6,962 bases of DNA from Bacteroidota bacterium (GCA_027621335.1 JAQCAN010000129.1:1-6962); one strand, 5' to 3'. Positions 1-6,601 are shown, counted from the stretch's first letter. Notes: generated by a model from the sequence alone, not told the origin. Numbers and translations are program-made.

Positions 1-624
1 ACGGTTATCATCTCGACCGGAGCGAGTGCCAAGTGGCTAGGTCTGGAGTCCGAAATCCGATTGAGGGACATAGGCGGAGGAGTTTCTGCCTGCGCGGTGT
101 GTGATGGATTCTTCTATAAAGGCCAAGATGTGGCCATCGTAGGAGCGGGTGACACGGCTGCGGAAGAAGCGTCCTACTTGGCCAAGCTATGCCGCAAAGT
201 ATTTATGCTGGTAAGGAAGGAAGAAATGAGAGCGTCCAAAGCCATGCAACATAGGGTGAATTCCTTGGAGAATATTGAGATCCTTTATAACCATGAGACT
301 GTCGAGGTTTTGGGTGAGGATGGAGTGACTGGGGTGAGGGTGGTGAATAATCAGACCAAGGAAGAGAGGGTGCTGGACATCACAGGCTTCTTTGTGGCGA
401 TTGGACATAAGCCTAACACGGACATATTCAAATCATGGTTGCCCATGGATGAGGTTGGATACTTGAAGGTTCATCTGGGTACAGCCAAAACCGACATTCC
501 TGGAGTCTTCGTGTCAGGAGATGCGGCTGATAAAGTCTACCGTCAAGCGGTCACAGCTGCTGGAACTGGTTGCATGGCCGCTTTGGACGCGGAGCGTTAC
601 TTGGCTGATAAGGGCATCCACTGA
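1..624 (+). CDS. trxB: Thioredoxin reductase, C-terminal two thirds (5' end outside window)
   Basis: This FAD enzyme passes electrons from NADPH to thioredoxin in the cytoplasm. Reading frame 1 is open from the first base, so the gene begins upstream; 207 residues are visible and, compared with E. coli TrxB (about 320 aa), roughly 100 are missing. Seen in order: an ATGASAKWLG-like segment (here STGASAKWLG) at residues 6-14, the redox-active CAVC pair (Cys31 and Cys34, followed by DGFF), a second dinucleotide-binding motif GAGDTAAEEA at 48-57, and the NADPH-phosphate segment VRKEEMRAS at 71-79. There the E. coli HRR...R pattern reads VRK...R, which keeps the positive charge, so NADPH use is still likely. 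The C-terminal FAD motif runs from GVFVSGDA to YRQAVTAAGTG. A TTG at base 61 is internal and is not the start. The gene converges on trkH with 23 bases between their stop codons. The family assignment is very secure. Confidence 0.96.
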   Translation, partial: TVIISTGASAKWLGLESEIRLRDIGGGVSACAVCDGFFYKGQDVAIVGAGDTAAEEASYLAKLCRKVFMLVRKEEMRASKAMQHRVNSLENIEILYNHETVEVLGEDGVTGVRVVNNQTKEERVLDITGFFVAIGHKPNTDIFKSWLPMDEVGYLKVHLGTAKTDIPGVFVSGDAADKVYRQAVTAAGTGCMAALDAERYLADKGIH

Positions 625-652
625 GAGATTGACCGATTGACTGTCACTCAGT
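620..652. terminator. Possible bidirectional hairpin terminator between trxB and trkH
   Basis: Outer arms ACTGAG (620-625) and CTCAGT (647-652) are perfectly complementary. An inner pair TGAC (630-633) and GTCA (643-646) can extend the stem past a 4-base bulge, leaving a 9-base loop. On the + strand the stem runs into a pyrimidine-rich tail (TTCTTTCTC, from 652), but there is no clean run of T. The position between two convergent genes fits a shared terminator. The left arm contains the trxB stop TGA and the right arm contains the reverse complement of the trkH stop. The loop region also holds a tandem GATTGAC (627-633 and 635-641). No folding energy was computed. Confidence 0.35.
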
Positions 653-2102
653 TCTTTCTCCAATAGTAAGGGTTGAAGAGCATAAGGACGGTGAAGAGCT
701 CCAATCGTCCTACGAGCATCAGGAATCCCAGCTCCCACTTCGCTGCAGCAGGAAGGAAGTTGAATGAATAGGAAGGACTTACCTCATTGATACCAGGTCC
801 CACATTTCCTAAGGAGGTAGCTACAGCACCTATAGCCGTGTCGAAGTCGACCCCCATAGCTGCCAACAGGATGGACCCCAGAGCAAAGAGTACGATATAC
901 AACATCATGAAGGCGAGCACGGATGATGTCATCTCCATAGGAATAGCCTTTCCATCGATGCGGATGGGTATGATGGCATTGGAATGCAACTGTCTTTTGA
1001 GTTCAGCTCCGCTATTCTTGAAAAGGATAAGATGGCGGACCATCTTTACCCCGCCTGCAGTTGACCCCGCACTTCCGCCACTGAAGAGGAGTAGGAAGAA
1101 GAACATGGTCAATCCTGACCCCCACAAGGTATAGTCGGCTGTGGCATATCCGGTCGTACTGACTATGGAGACCACTTGGAACAAACTCGTCCTGAAGCTC
1201 TCTTCACCACTCAGATCACCTTTCAGATAGAGTGCGATGCTCACCACGATGCTGAACACCAAGACCAGTCCTCCGTAGAATCTGAATTCTTCATTCTCGA
1301 TGAGCTTTTTGAATTTCAGATGGGTCAACCAATAGATGAGGATGAAATTCGTTCCTCCCAGGAACATGAATCCAGTGATGACATAGTGGATGTAGGCTGA
1401 ATCCCAATGGGCAATGCTGGCTTGCTTGGTCGAGAAGCCACCTGTGGACAAGGTGGTCAAGCTGTGATTTATGGCATCGAATAGGTTCATATCTCCTAGC
1501 CAAAGCAGAATGACCTCACTGACTGTAAGTGCCATATAGAGGAACCAGAGACGTTTCGCGGTGTCTGCGATGCGGGGTTTGATCTTGTCAGGCTTGAGAC
1601 CAGGAGCTTCTGCGGAGAAGAGCTGAACACTTCCTATGCCGAGAATCGGAAGGATGGCTACAGCTAGAACGATGATGCCCATTCCACCGATCCATTGGGT
1701 AAGGCTTCGCCAGAGCAGAATGCTCCGAGGCATGGATTCGATATCATCCAAGATGGAAGCACCAGTGGTCGTAAATCCTGAGATGGTCTCAAAGAAGGCG
1801 TTGGTGACATCAGGGATGGTGCCAGTAAATAAGTAAGGAAGGCATCCAAAGACGGACATCATGACCCAGCCTAGAGTCACCACCAGGAATCCATCTCGTT
1901 TTCTCAGCTCTTTTCCGTCAGCGTCCTTATTCAGCCATAGGAGAAAGATTCCCAATATCAAATGAAGAATCACTGCGGCTCCTATTCCTAATGCCGTTCC
2001 ATCCTCATCTTTGATGGCCAATGGCAAGATCAAACTCATGAACCCTCCATTGAACAAGAGCAGGACACTCAGGAATTTCAGAATGATTTTGGGATGGAAC
2101 AT
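648..2102 (-). CDS. trkH: Trk potassium uptake channel subunit TrkH
   Basis: Inner-membrane potassium-translocating subunit of the Trk system, gated by the cytoplasmic TrkA ring. It is 484 aa, essentially the length of E. coli TrkH (483 aa). The four selectivity-filter loops of the TrkH/KtrB superfamily are visible: TTTGAS at 111-116, STGGFS at 219-224, STTGYA at 315-320 and SLGNVGPG at 430-437. The glycine- and serine-rich loop SGGSAGSTAGGVK (341-353), which in this family forms the intramembrane gate of the third repeat, is intact. Many hydrophobic helices surround these loops, and the protein ends shortly after GRLELFTVL (465-473). The ATG lies two bases after the trkA stop with no purine-rich ribosome site before it, so translation is probably coupled to trkA. 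Length and the two-RCK-domain TrkA partner favour TrkH over the shorter KtrB. Confidence 0.96.
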   Translation of the reverse strand: MFHPKIILKFLSVLLLFNGGFMSLILPLAIKDEDGTALGIGAAVILHLILGIFLLWLNKDADGKELRKRDGFLVVTLGWVMMSVFGCLPYLFTGTIPDVTNAFFETISGFTTTGASILDDIESMPRSILLWRSLTQWIGGMGIIVLAVAILPILGIGSVQLFSAEAPGLKPDKIKPRIADTAKRLWFLYMALTVSEVILLWLGDMNLFDAINHSLTTLSTGGFSTKQASIAHWDSAYIHYVITGFMFLGGTNFILIYWLTHLKFKKLIENEEFRFYGGLVLVFSIVVSIALYLKGDLSGEESFRTSLFQVVSIVSTTGYATADYTLWGSGLTMFFFLLLFSGGSAGSTAGGVKMVRHLILFKNSGAELKRQLHSNAIIPIRIDGKAIPMEMTSSVLAFMMLYIVLFALGSILLAAMGVDFDTAIGAVATSLGNVGPGINEVSPSYSFNFLPAAAKWELGFLMLVGRLELFTVLMLFNPYYWRKN

Positions 2103-2104
2103 GT

Positions 2105-3445
2105 TCAGGAGAAAAGGTTCTCCACCTTGCTGATGGATTCTGGTTTGGACAGAACCACCACATGGTCTTTATCCTTGAACATGAATTGCTCATCAGGAAT
2201 GATGCCTTCCCCTTCGCGGATGACCCCACCGATGCGAGCTCCTGCAGGGAATTTCAAACGATCAAGACTTTTATGATGGATAGAGGACTCGCTATTCACT
2301 TCGAATTCCAAGACTTCGCAATCCGCCCCATGGAGTCCGGCCATGGCCAGTACGTCTCCCTTTCTGATATAACGGAAGATGAAGTTCGCGGCTATGAGCC
2401 TCTTATTGATCATCGTATCTACACCCACGTTCTGTGAAAGGTGGATATAATCCACATTCTCTACCAAGGCGATGGTCTTCTGTACACCTCTGTTCTTGGC
2501 CATCAAACATGAGATGATGTTGGTCTCAGAGTTCTCCGTCACTGCGATGACCACATCCATTTCGCTTAGGTTCTCCTCCTCGAGGAGTTCTATGTTCCTT
2601 GCATCTCCATGTATGACCAACGTATCGCTTAGATCACTTGCCAAGCTGCGACATTTCTCTTTACGATGGTCCACGATCTTCACGCGGTATTTCTTGCTCA
2701 GCAATCTGGCGGCATGGAATCCGATCTTGGTTCCGCCAAGGATCATGATGTTCTTTATCTCTTTTTGACTGGAGGTCGTCATCTCCATGACCGAAGCCTC
2801 TCCAACAGGATCGGCAATGAAATAGCTATGGTCATTCATTGAGAAGATGGTCTCCTCGGTGGGAATGATGGTCTCGTTATCCCTGAGGATGGCCACATTG
2901 CTGAAATGCTTGCGTTCCCCATTCGGGAAGACCTCACGAAGGGTCCGGTTCAGAAGCTTGGAGTCCTTATCGACTTTGATGCCCATGAGGGACAGTTTGC
3001 CGCGTTCGAAGGAGAAGTGGTCGGTGAGCACTGCATGACTGACCAATCGCTTGATTTCTTCAGCGGCCAGTGTCTCAGGCAGGATGACCTCGTCAATCCC
3101 AATGTCCTTCATGAAAGCATCCTTACGGCTCAGCATGAACTCCACGTTGCTCACCCTTACAATGGTCTTCTTGGCTCCCATCCGTTTGGCTATGACCGCA
3201 CTGGTGAAGTTCGCGTCCTCGAACGATGTGACTGCAATGAAGAGGTCACACATATCCGTCCCCGCATCTCTTAGCACTTTGAATGAGGTACATGAACCGT
3301 GAATGGTATGAAGGTCAAGGTGCTTGGCAACATAGTCCAGCTTTTCCTCATCCGTGTCGATCAGGGTGGTCTCGTGGCTTTCAAGGGCCAACAATCTGGC
3401 CACGTGGAATCCTACATCTCCAGCACCAGCTATGACTATCTTCAT
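2105..3445 (-). CDS. trkA: Trk potassium uptake regulatory subunit TrkA
   Basis: Cytoplasmic nucleotide-binding subunit that assembles with TrkH and gates potassium flux. It is 446 aa (E. coli TrkA is 458 aa) and has the duplicated layout of two RCK_N plus RCK_C units. The first Rossmann fold carries GAGDVG at 7-12 and an acidic residue, Asp30, at the end of the second strand (TLID), typical of NAD(H) binding. The first RCK_C unit covers about 140-215. The second Rossmann fold starts near 231 with GGTKIG at 237-242, where the third motif glycine is replaced by threonine, and has Asp259 in the matching acidic position. The second RCK_C unit covers about 365-446. The ATG at 3445 is the natural start because the GAGDVG motif follows directly. 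The gene lies 52 bases after hutI and 2 bases before trkH. Confidence 0.96.
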   Translation of the reverse strand: MKIVIAGAGDVGFHVARLLALESHETTLIDTDEEKLDYVAKHLDLHTIHGSCTSFKVLRDAGTDMCDLFIAVTSFEDANFTSAVIAKRMGAKKTIVRVSNVEFMLSRKDAFMKDIGIDEVILPETLAAEEIKRLVSHAVLTDHFSFERGKLSLMGIKVDKDSKLLNRTLREVFPNGERKHFSNVAILRDNETIIPTEETIFSMNDHSYFIADPVGEASVMEMTTSSQKEIKNIMILGGTKIGFHAARLLSKKYRVKIVDHRKEKCRSLASDLSDTLVIHGDARNIELLEEENLSEMDVVIAVTENSETNIISCLMAKNRGVQKTIALVENVDYIHLSQNVGVDTMINKRLIAANFIFRYIRKGDVLAMAGLHGADCEVLEFEVNSESSIHHKSLDRLKFPAGARIGGVIREGEGIIPDEQFMFKDKDHVVVLSKPESISKVENLFS

Positions 3446-3468
3446 GAGTCTATGGAAGTAATAAGCTG

Positions 3469-3476
3469 CAAAATTA
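3469..3476 (-). promoter_or_regulatory. Candidate -7 box for trkA-trkH
   Basis: On the minus strand this reads TAATTTTG, a full match to the Bacteroidota -7 consensus TAnnTTTG. It lies 23 bases before the trkA ATG, inside the 52-base hutI-trkA gap. No TTTG or TTG is seen at the expected upstream -33 position, so it may be a weak internal promoter, or a chance match in A/T-rich DNA. If it is real, trkA-trkH can be transcribed independently of hutI with a short leader. Confidence 0.4.
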
Positions 3477-3482
3477 CCGCTT

Positions 3483-3500
3483 TAGGAACTGTCCTTCCTA
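3483..3500. repeat. Perfect 6-bp inverted repeat at the hutI stop codon
   Basis: TAGGAA (3483-3488) and TTCCTA (3495-3500) flank a 6-base spacer. The hutI stop codon TAG (minus strand) lies in the arm at 3498-3500. No T-run follows at once on the minus strand, although TTTT occurs about ten bases further on. It could be a weak terminator or processing hairpin for hutI, or an operator: it sits just upstream of the candidate trkA -7 box. A chance repeat is also possible. Confidence 0.3.
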
Positions 3501-4754
3501 GTATCCCTCGTTTTGATGGACGATTCCTCCACCTAGGATGACTTTCGAAATGGGATCGGAGGCGAAGGAATAGGGCAATTGGGCCAAAGAGCGCATCGGT
3601 TTGGTGATGATGAAGTCGGCCTTCTTTCCTGGGGTGATGCTCCCATGGTGTTCTGAAAGCTCCATGGCCGCTGCTCCGTTGATGGTGCATCCGGCAAGGG
3701 CCTGTAGAGGGGTCATTCCCATACGGATGCAAGCCAGACTCATGATGAAATTCATATTGGAACAGGGACTTGAACCAGGATTGAAATCTGTGGCCAAGGC
3801 CAATATCCCTCCTTTGGCCATGATCTGTTCAGCAGGAGCATAGGGGATGTCCAGAAAGAAGCTACAAGCAGGAAGTGCAGTGGCAATGGTATCAGAGCTG
3901 CTGATGTCCTCTATGTCATGATCGGTCATCACTTCTAGGTGATCGGTGGAGAGCGCTTCATTCTTGATGGCCATTTGAACTCCTCCGATGCTCGAAAATT
4001 GGTTCACGTGGACTTTGGGACGTAGGCCATGTTCCTTTCCTGCCAGGAGGATGCGTTCCATCTGATGCTTATCGAAATAACCACGTTCACAGAATACATC
4101 GATGTAATCAGCGAGGCCTTCTTTCGCCACAGCAGGGATCATCCCATCGATTATAAGATTTATATAGGCCTCCGTGTTTTCCAGATATTCATTCGGGAAG
4201 GCATGGGCTCCGAGAAAGGTCGTTTTAACGGTAAGTGGGGTCTCTCGTCCAATGCGTCTCGCCACCCTGAGGATCTTCAACTCGGATTCGACATCCAGTC
4301 CGTATCCACTTTTGATTTCTATACATCCCGTGCCGTGGGTCATCACTTCTTTCGCCCGCTTCAATGTCCGTTGAAACAGATCTTCTTCGCTGACCCTCCT
4401 CAGCTTATCCACTGAATTCAGTATTCCACCTCCGGCTAGGGCGATCTCTTCATAGCTTATGCCCTCTATGCGCATGGCGAATTCCTTTTCCCTCGTCTCA
4501 GCAAAGACCAAGTGGGTATGGGAGTCACAATAGGTAGGCAAAACCAGAGCACCAGTGGCATCGATGCGCTCATCTACCTCACCCATGAAAGGTGCCGTCA
4601 TGCTTCCGATGGATGAGATGATTCCATCTTCGATGTAGATCCATGCATCAGAAAGTCCCTGCATACTCTCCATCTCCGGCCCTCTGAGGAAGGTGACATC
4701 CGCATCAAGCAATCCTTCTATGCGGCCAATGTCATGAATCAAGCAACGCTTCAT
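3498..4754 (-). CDS. hutI: Imidazolonepropionase
   Basis: Cytoplasmic amidohydrolase of histidine degradation, opening 4-imidazolone-5-propanoate to N-formimino-L-glutamate. It is 418 aa, close to the usual 400-420. N- and C-terminal segments (about 1-70 and 370-418) form the small beta-sandwich around a TIM barrel. Family motifs are clear: DSHTH at 77-81 with metal ligands His79 and His81, EFAMRIEG (91-98), YEEIALAGGGI (101-111), KSGYGLD (148-154), TFLGAHAFPNEY (179-190), DVFCERGYF (219-227), third metal His249 in KVHVNQF, DHLE with His272, LPACSFFL (294-301), and ATDFNPGSSP with the metal aspartate Asp323. After His249 the residues are V-N-Q, with no acidic residue where other members I recall have D/E. 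No other histidine-utilisation gene (hutH, hutU, hutG, ftcD) is in the window. The gene is divergent from aroC, 67 bases away. Confidence 0.96.
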   Translation of the reverse strand: MKRCLIHDIGRIEGLLDADVTFLRGPEMESMQGLSDAWIYIEDGIISSIGSMTAPFMGEVDERIDATGALVLPTYCDSHTHLVFAETREKEFAMRIEGISYEEIALAGGGILNSVDKLRRVSEEDLFQRTLKRAKEVMTHGTGCIEIKSGYGLDVESELKILRVARRIGRETPLTVKTTFLGAHAFPNEYLENTEAYINLIIDGMIPAVAKEGLADYIDVFCERGYFDKHQMERILLAGKEHGLRPKVHVNQFSSIGGVQMAIKNEALSTDHLEVMTDHDIEDISSSDTIATALPACSFFLDIPYAPAEQIMAKGGILALATDFNPGSSPCSNMNFIMSLACIRMGMTPLQALAGCTINGAAAMELSEHHGSITPGKKADFIITKPMRSLAQLPYSFASDPISKVILGGGIVHQNEGY

Positions 4755-4758
4755 AGGG

Positions 4759-4766
4759 TAAAGGTA
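4759..4766 (-). promoter_or_regulatory. Candidate -7 box for hutI
   Basis: On the minus strand this reads TACCTTTA, matching TAnnTTTG except for the last base. Only four bases (CCCT) separate it from the hutI ATG, so transcription would begin at or very near the start codon and the mRNA would be leaderless. The geometry is the same as for aroC on the other side of the 67-base divergent gap. No good TTG -33 element is seen, but a TTA lies 19 bases upstream. Confidence 0.5.
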
Positions 4767-4783
4767 TCTTTCTGCCCAATCAG

Positions 4784-4789
4784 CTTAAC
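4784..4789. promoter_or_regulatory. Possible shared upstream element of the hutI and aroC promoters
   Basis: CTTAAC (GTTAAG on the other strand) lies almost midway between the two divergent -7 boxes. The central TTAA (4785-4788) is 18 bases from the hutI box and 21 bases from the aroC box, within or near the -33 to -7 spacing known for Bacteroidota promoters. The sequence is not the TTTG/TTG consensus, so this is inferred mainly from position. Confidence 0.22.
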
Positions 4790-4809
4790 GAGTCGCAGGG
4801 TCATTCCTC

Positions 4810-4817
4810 TACATTTG
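4810..4817 (+). promoter_or_regulatory. Candidate -7 box for aroC
   Basis: TACATTTG is a perfect match to the Bacteroidota -7 consensus TAnnTTTG. It ends four bases (CAAA) before the aroC ATG, which predicts a transcript starting at or within a base or two of the start codon. No ribosome-binding sequence could fit in between. This is the best-matching promoter in the window. Confidence 0.6.
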
Positions 4818-4821
4818 CAAA

Positions 4822-5898
4822 ATGGCATCCAATAGCATAGGGAATATTTTCAGGCTCAGCACCTTCGGTGAGTCACATGGATCAGCGATAGGTGGAGTGA
4901 TTGATGGCTGCCCAGCCGGACTGAGCATCGATGAATCCTGTATCCAAACCCAGCTTGAACGAAGGAAACCCGGACAGTCAAGGATCTCCACACAGCGCAA
5001 GGAAGAGGACAAGGTGAAGATCCTGTCGGGGATCTTCGAAGGGTTGAGCACCGGATCGCCTATCGCGTTCGTCATAGAGAATACGGACCAACGCCCCAAG
5101 GACTACGGGCACATCCAGGAGTCGTTCCGACCTAGTCATGCAGATCGTACCTTCCAAGAGAAATACGGCATTCGAGACCATAGGGGTGGAGGCAGGAGCA
5201 GTGCACGGGTGACTGCCCCTATTGTTGCCGCAGGAGCTATAGCTTCTCAGTTTCTAGAGACTCAGAAGGTCCATGTCCGGGCCTGGGTGAGCCGCGTGCA
5301 TGATATCGAACTGACGGTGGAGCAAGATTGGACACTCGAAGAGATAGAATCCAATATCGTAAGGTGCCCGCATATGGCTACTGCACAGGAGATGATCGGC
5401 CGTATTGAGGCCATCAAGAAGGAAGGGGATACAGTCGGTGGCGCCATCACCTGTAAGGCTTATGGAGTGACCATAGGATGGGGTGATCCAGTCTTCGAGA
5501 AGTTGAATGCCAATCTGGCCAAAGCTTTGATGGGTATCAATGCGGTCAAGGGAGTGGAGATAGGCAGTGGGATTCCAGGGACCTACAGGAAGGGCTCCGA
5601 AGAAAATGATCTATTCACCAAGAAGCAAGGAGAGATCCGAACCTCTTCCAATAATTCAGGCGGCATCCAGGGTGGAATAAGCAATGGAGAGGAGATCATA
5701 GTGAAAGTCTCCTTCAAGCCAGTGGCCACCATCATGCAGGACCAGAGCTCTGTAGACAAGGATGGTCTCAGCACCACGGTGAAAGGAAAAGGAAGACATG
5801 ACCCTTGTGTTGTGCCTAGAGCAGTGCCTATAGTGGAGGCCTTGGTAGCCTTGGTTCTGGCGGACGCTAGTCTGATGGCCCGTTCCTCAAGAATCTGA
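4822..5898 (+). CDS. aroC: Chorismate synthase
   Basis: Last enzyme of the shikimate pathway: with reduced FMN as cofactor it converts 5-enolpyruvylshikimate 3-phosphate to chorismate, the precursor of aromatic amino acids and folate. It is 358 aa against 361 in E. coli. The start is supported by alignment of MASNSIGNIFRLSTFGESHG with the usual N-terminus. All three family signatures are present: FGESHG at 15-20 (conserved His19), SHADRTFQEKYGIRDHRGGG at 105-124 (conserved His106) running into RSSARVT, and RHDPCVVPRAVPIVEA at 325-340. The FMN and substrate region SSNNSGGIQGGISNG (275-289) is intact. The usual ARET after GGGRSS reads ARVT here, and HADY reads HADR; both are near the active-site loop, but the whole enzyme looks functional. 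It is divergent from hutI and overlaps the 3' end of ftsE by 12 bases. Confidence 0.97.
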   Translation: MASNSIGNIFRLSTFGESHGSAIGGVIDGCPAGLSIDESCIQTQLERRKPGQSRISTQRKEEDKVKILSGIFEGLSTGSPIAFVIENTDQRPKDYGHIQESFRPSHADRTFQEKYGIRDHRGGGRSSARVTAPIVAAGAIASQFLETQKVHVRAWVSRVHDIELTVEQDWTLEEIESNIVRCPHMATAQEMIGRIEAIKKEGDTVGGAITCKAYGVTIGWGDPVFEKLNANLAKALMGINAVKGVEIGSGIPGTYRKGSEENDLFTKKQGEIRTSSNNSGGIQGGISNGEEIIVKVSFKPVATIMQDQSSVDKDGLSTTVKGKGRHDPCVVPRAVPIVEALVALVLADASLMARSSRI

Positions 5899-5901
5899 GG
5901 A
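5884..5901. terminator. Inverted repeat across the aroC/ftsE stop-codon overlap
   Basis: TCCTCA (5884-5889) and TGAGGA (5896-5901) are perfectly complementary around a 6-base loop, AGAATC. The left arm contains the ftsE stop (TCA, which is TGA on the minus strand) and the right arm contains the aroC stop TGA. A T.G wobble could extend the stem by one base on the + strand. No T-run follows immediately in either direction, so a true intrinsic terminator is uncertain; it could also protect the 3' ends or be forced by the shared stop codons. Confidence 0.35.
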
Positions 5902-6588
5902 GACCATTTCTGTTGCCTTGGAGTCGATGAGCCTGTTATTCTCGCATTGGATGATGCGGGTGGAATAATTCTTCATCAAGGAATAATCATGGGTGGCCAT
6001 GATGATAGCCCGTCCTGACTGGCTGATCTTGGCCAATAGATTCAATATTTCCTCGGTGGTCACAGGGTCCAAGTTCCCGGTGGGCTCATCTGCTAGGATG
6101 AGCTCGGGATCGTTCAGAAGAGCTCGTGCAATGACTACACGCTGCTGTTCTCCTCCTGACAGTTCATGTGGCATCTTATAGCCCTTGGTTCCCAGCCCTA
6201 CTTTTTCCAATACCTCTTCTCTTCGTTTAACTATCTCAGACCTCTCTTTCCATCCTGTGGCTTTCATGACGAAATCCAGATTATCATTCACACTGCGATC
6301 CATGAGCAGTTCGAAATCCTGGAAGACGATGCCGAGTTTCCTACGTAGATAGGGGACATCCTTTCGTTTCATGCTCTTCAAGTCGAAATCACAGACGGTC
6401 CCATTCCCCTCTTTCAACTCCAACTCACCATATAAGGTCTTCAAGAGCGAACTCTTTCCACTGCCCGTGCGACCGATGAGGTAGATGAATTCCCCTTTGG
6501 TCACATGGAGGTTCACATGACTGAGAACCAGCATATCTTTTTGATAGATCTGTACGTTCTCCAAGTTGATGATTGTGTCCAATGCCAT
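5887..6588 (-). CDS. ftsE: Cell-division ABC transporter ATPase FtsE
   Basis: ATP-binding subunit that, with the membrane protein FtsX, is thought to couple the cell-division machinery to peptidoglycan hydrolase activation. It is 233 aa from the chosen ATG (E. coli FtsE is 222 aa). The ABC motifs are complete: Walker A GRTGSGKS at 39-46, Q-loop FQD with Gln90, signature LSGGEQ at 143-148, Walker B LILADEP at 163-169, D-loop GNLD ending at 174, and switch His200 in ATHD. LYGEL after Walker A and KLGIVFQDFELL around the Q-loop match Bacteroidota FtsE as I remember it. The frame stays open 27 codons further upstream, but the family N-terminus and a -7 box 5 bases ahead support the ATG at 6588. 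No ftsX is adjacent: the downstream neighbour is the convergent aroC. A related LolD/MacB-type ATPase is the main alternative. Confidence 0.88.
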   Translation of the reverse strand: MALDTIINLENVQIYQKDMLVLSHVNLHVTKGEFIYLIGRTGSGKSSLLKTLYGELELKEGNGTVCDFDLKSMKRKDVPYLRRKLGIVFQDFELLMDRSVNDNLDFVMKATGWKERSEIVKRREEVLEKVGLGTKGYKMPHELSGGEQQRVVIARALLNDPELILADEPTGNLDPVTTEEILNLLAKISQSGRAIIMATHDYSLMKNYSTRIIQCENNRLIDSKATEMVSSDS

Positions 6589-6593
6589 GGCTC

Positions 6594-6601
6594 CGAAGGT
6601 A
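6594..6601 (-). promoter_or_regulatory. Candidate -7 box for ftsE
   Basis: On the minus strand this reads TACCTTCG, one mismatch from TAnnTTTG. It ends five bases (GAGCC) before the ATG at 6588, again predicting an almost leaderless mRNA. It lies inside the longer open frame, which argues against the upstream start at 6669. No -33 element is recognisable. Confidence 0.45.

Noticed and set aside
61..63. TTG as a start codon for trxB
   Set aside because: The upstream codons in the same frame continue the TrxB family sequence (STGASAKWLG), so the gene starts before the window.
787..1134. 115-codon open frame on the + strand opposite trkH
   Set aside because: The sequence is the reverse complement of the trkH filter-loop region; the openness is explained by trkH codon use.
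2906..3274. 122-codon open frame on the + strand opposite trkA
   Set aside because: It lies wholly antisense to a well-conserved gene, shows no recognisable motif or promoter, and has the composition expected of a shadow frame.
4029..4415. 128-codon open frame on the + strand opposite hutI
   Set aside because: It is antisense to conserved hutI codons, with no family resemblance and no start signal.
4765..4772. TATCTTTC on the + strand as an alternative aroC -7 box
   Set aside because: It has one mismatch and overlaps the hutI box; TACATTTG at 4810 is a perfect match and closer to aroC. A second minor start cannot be excluded.
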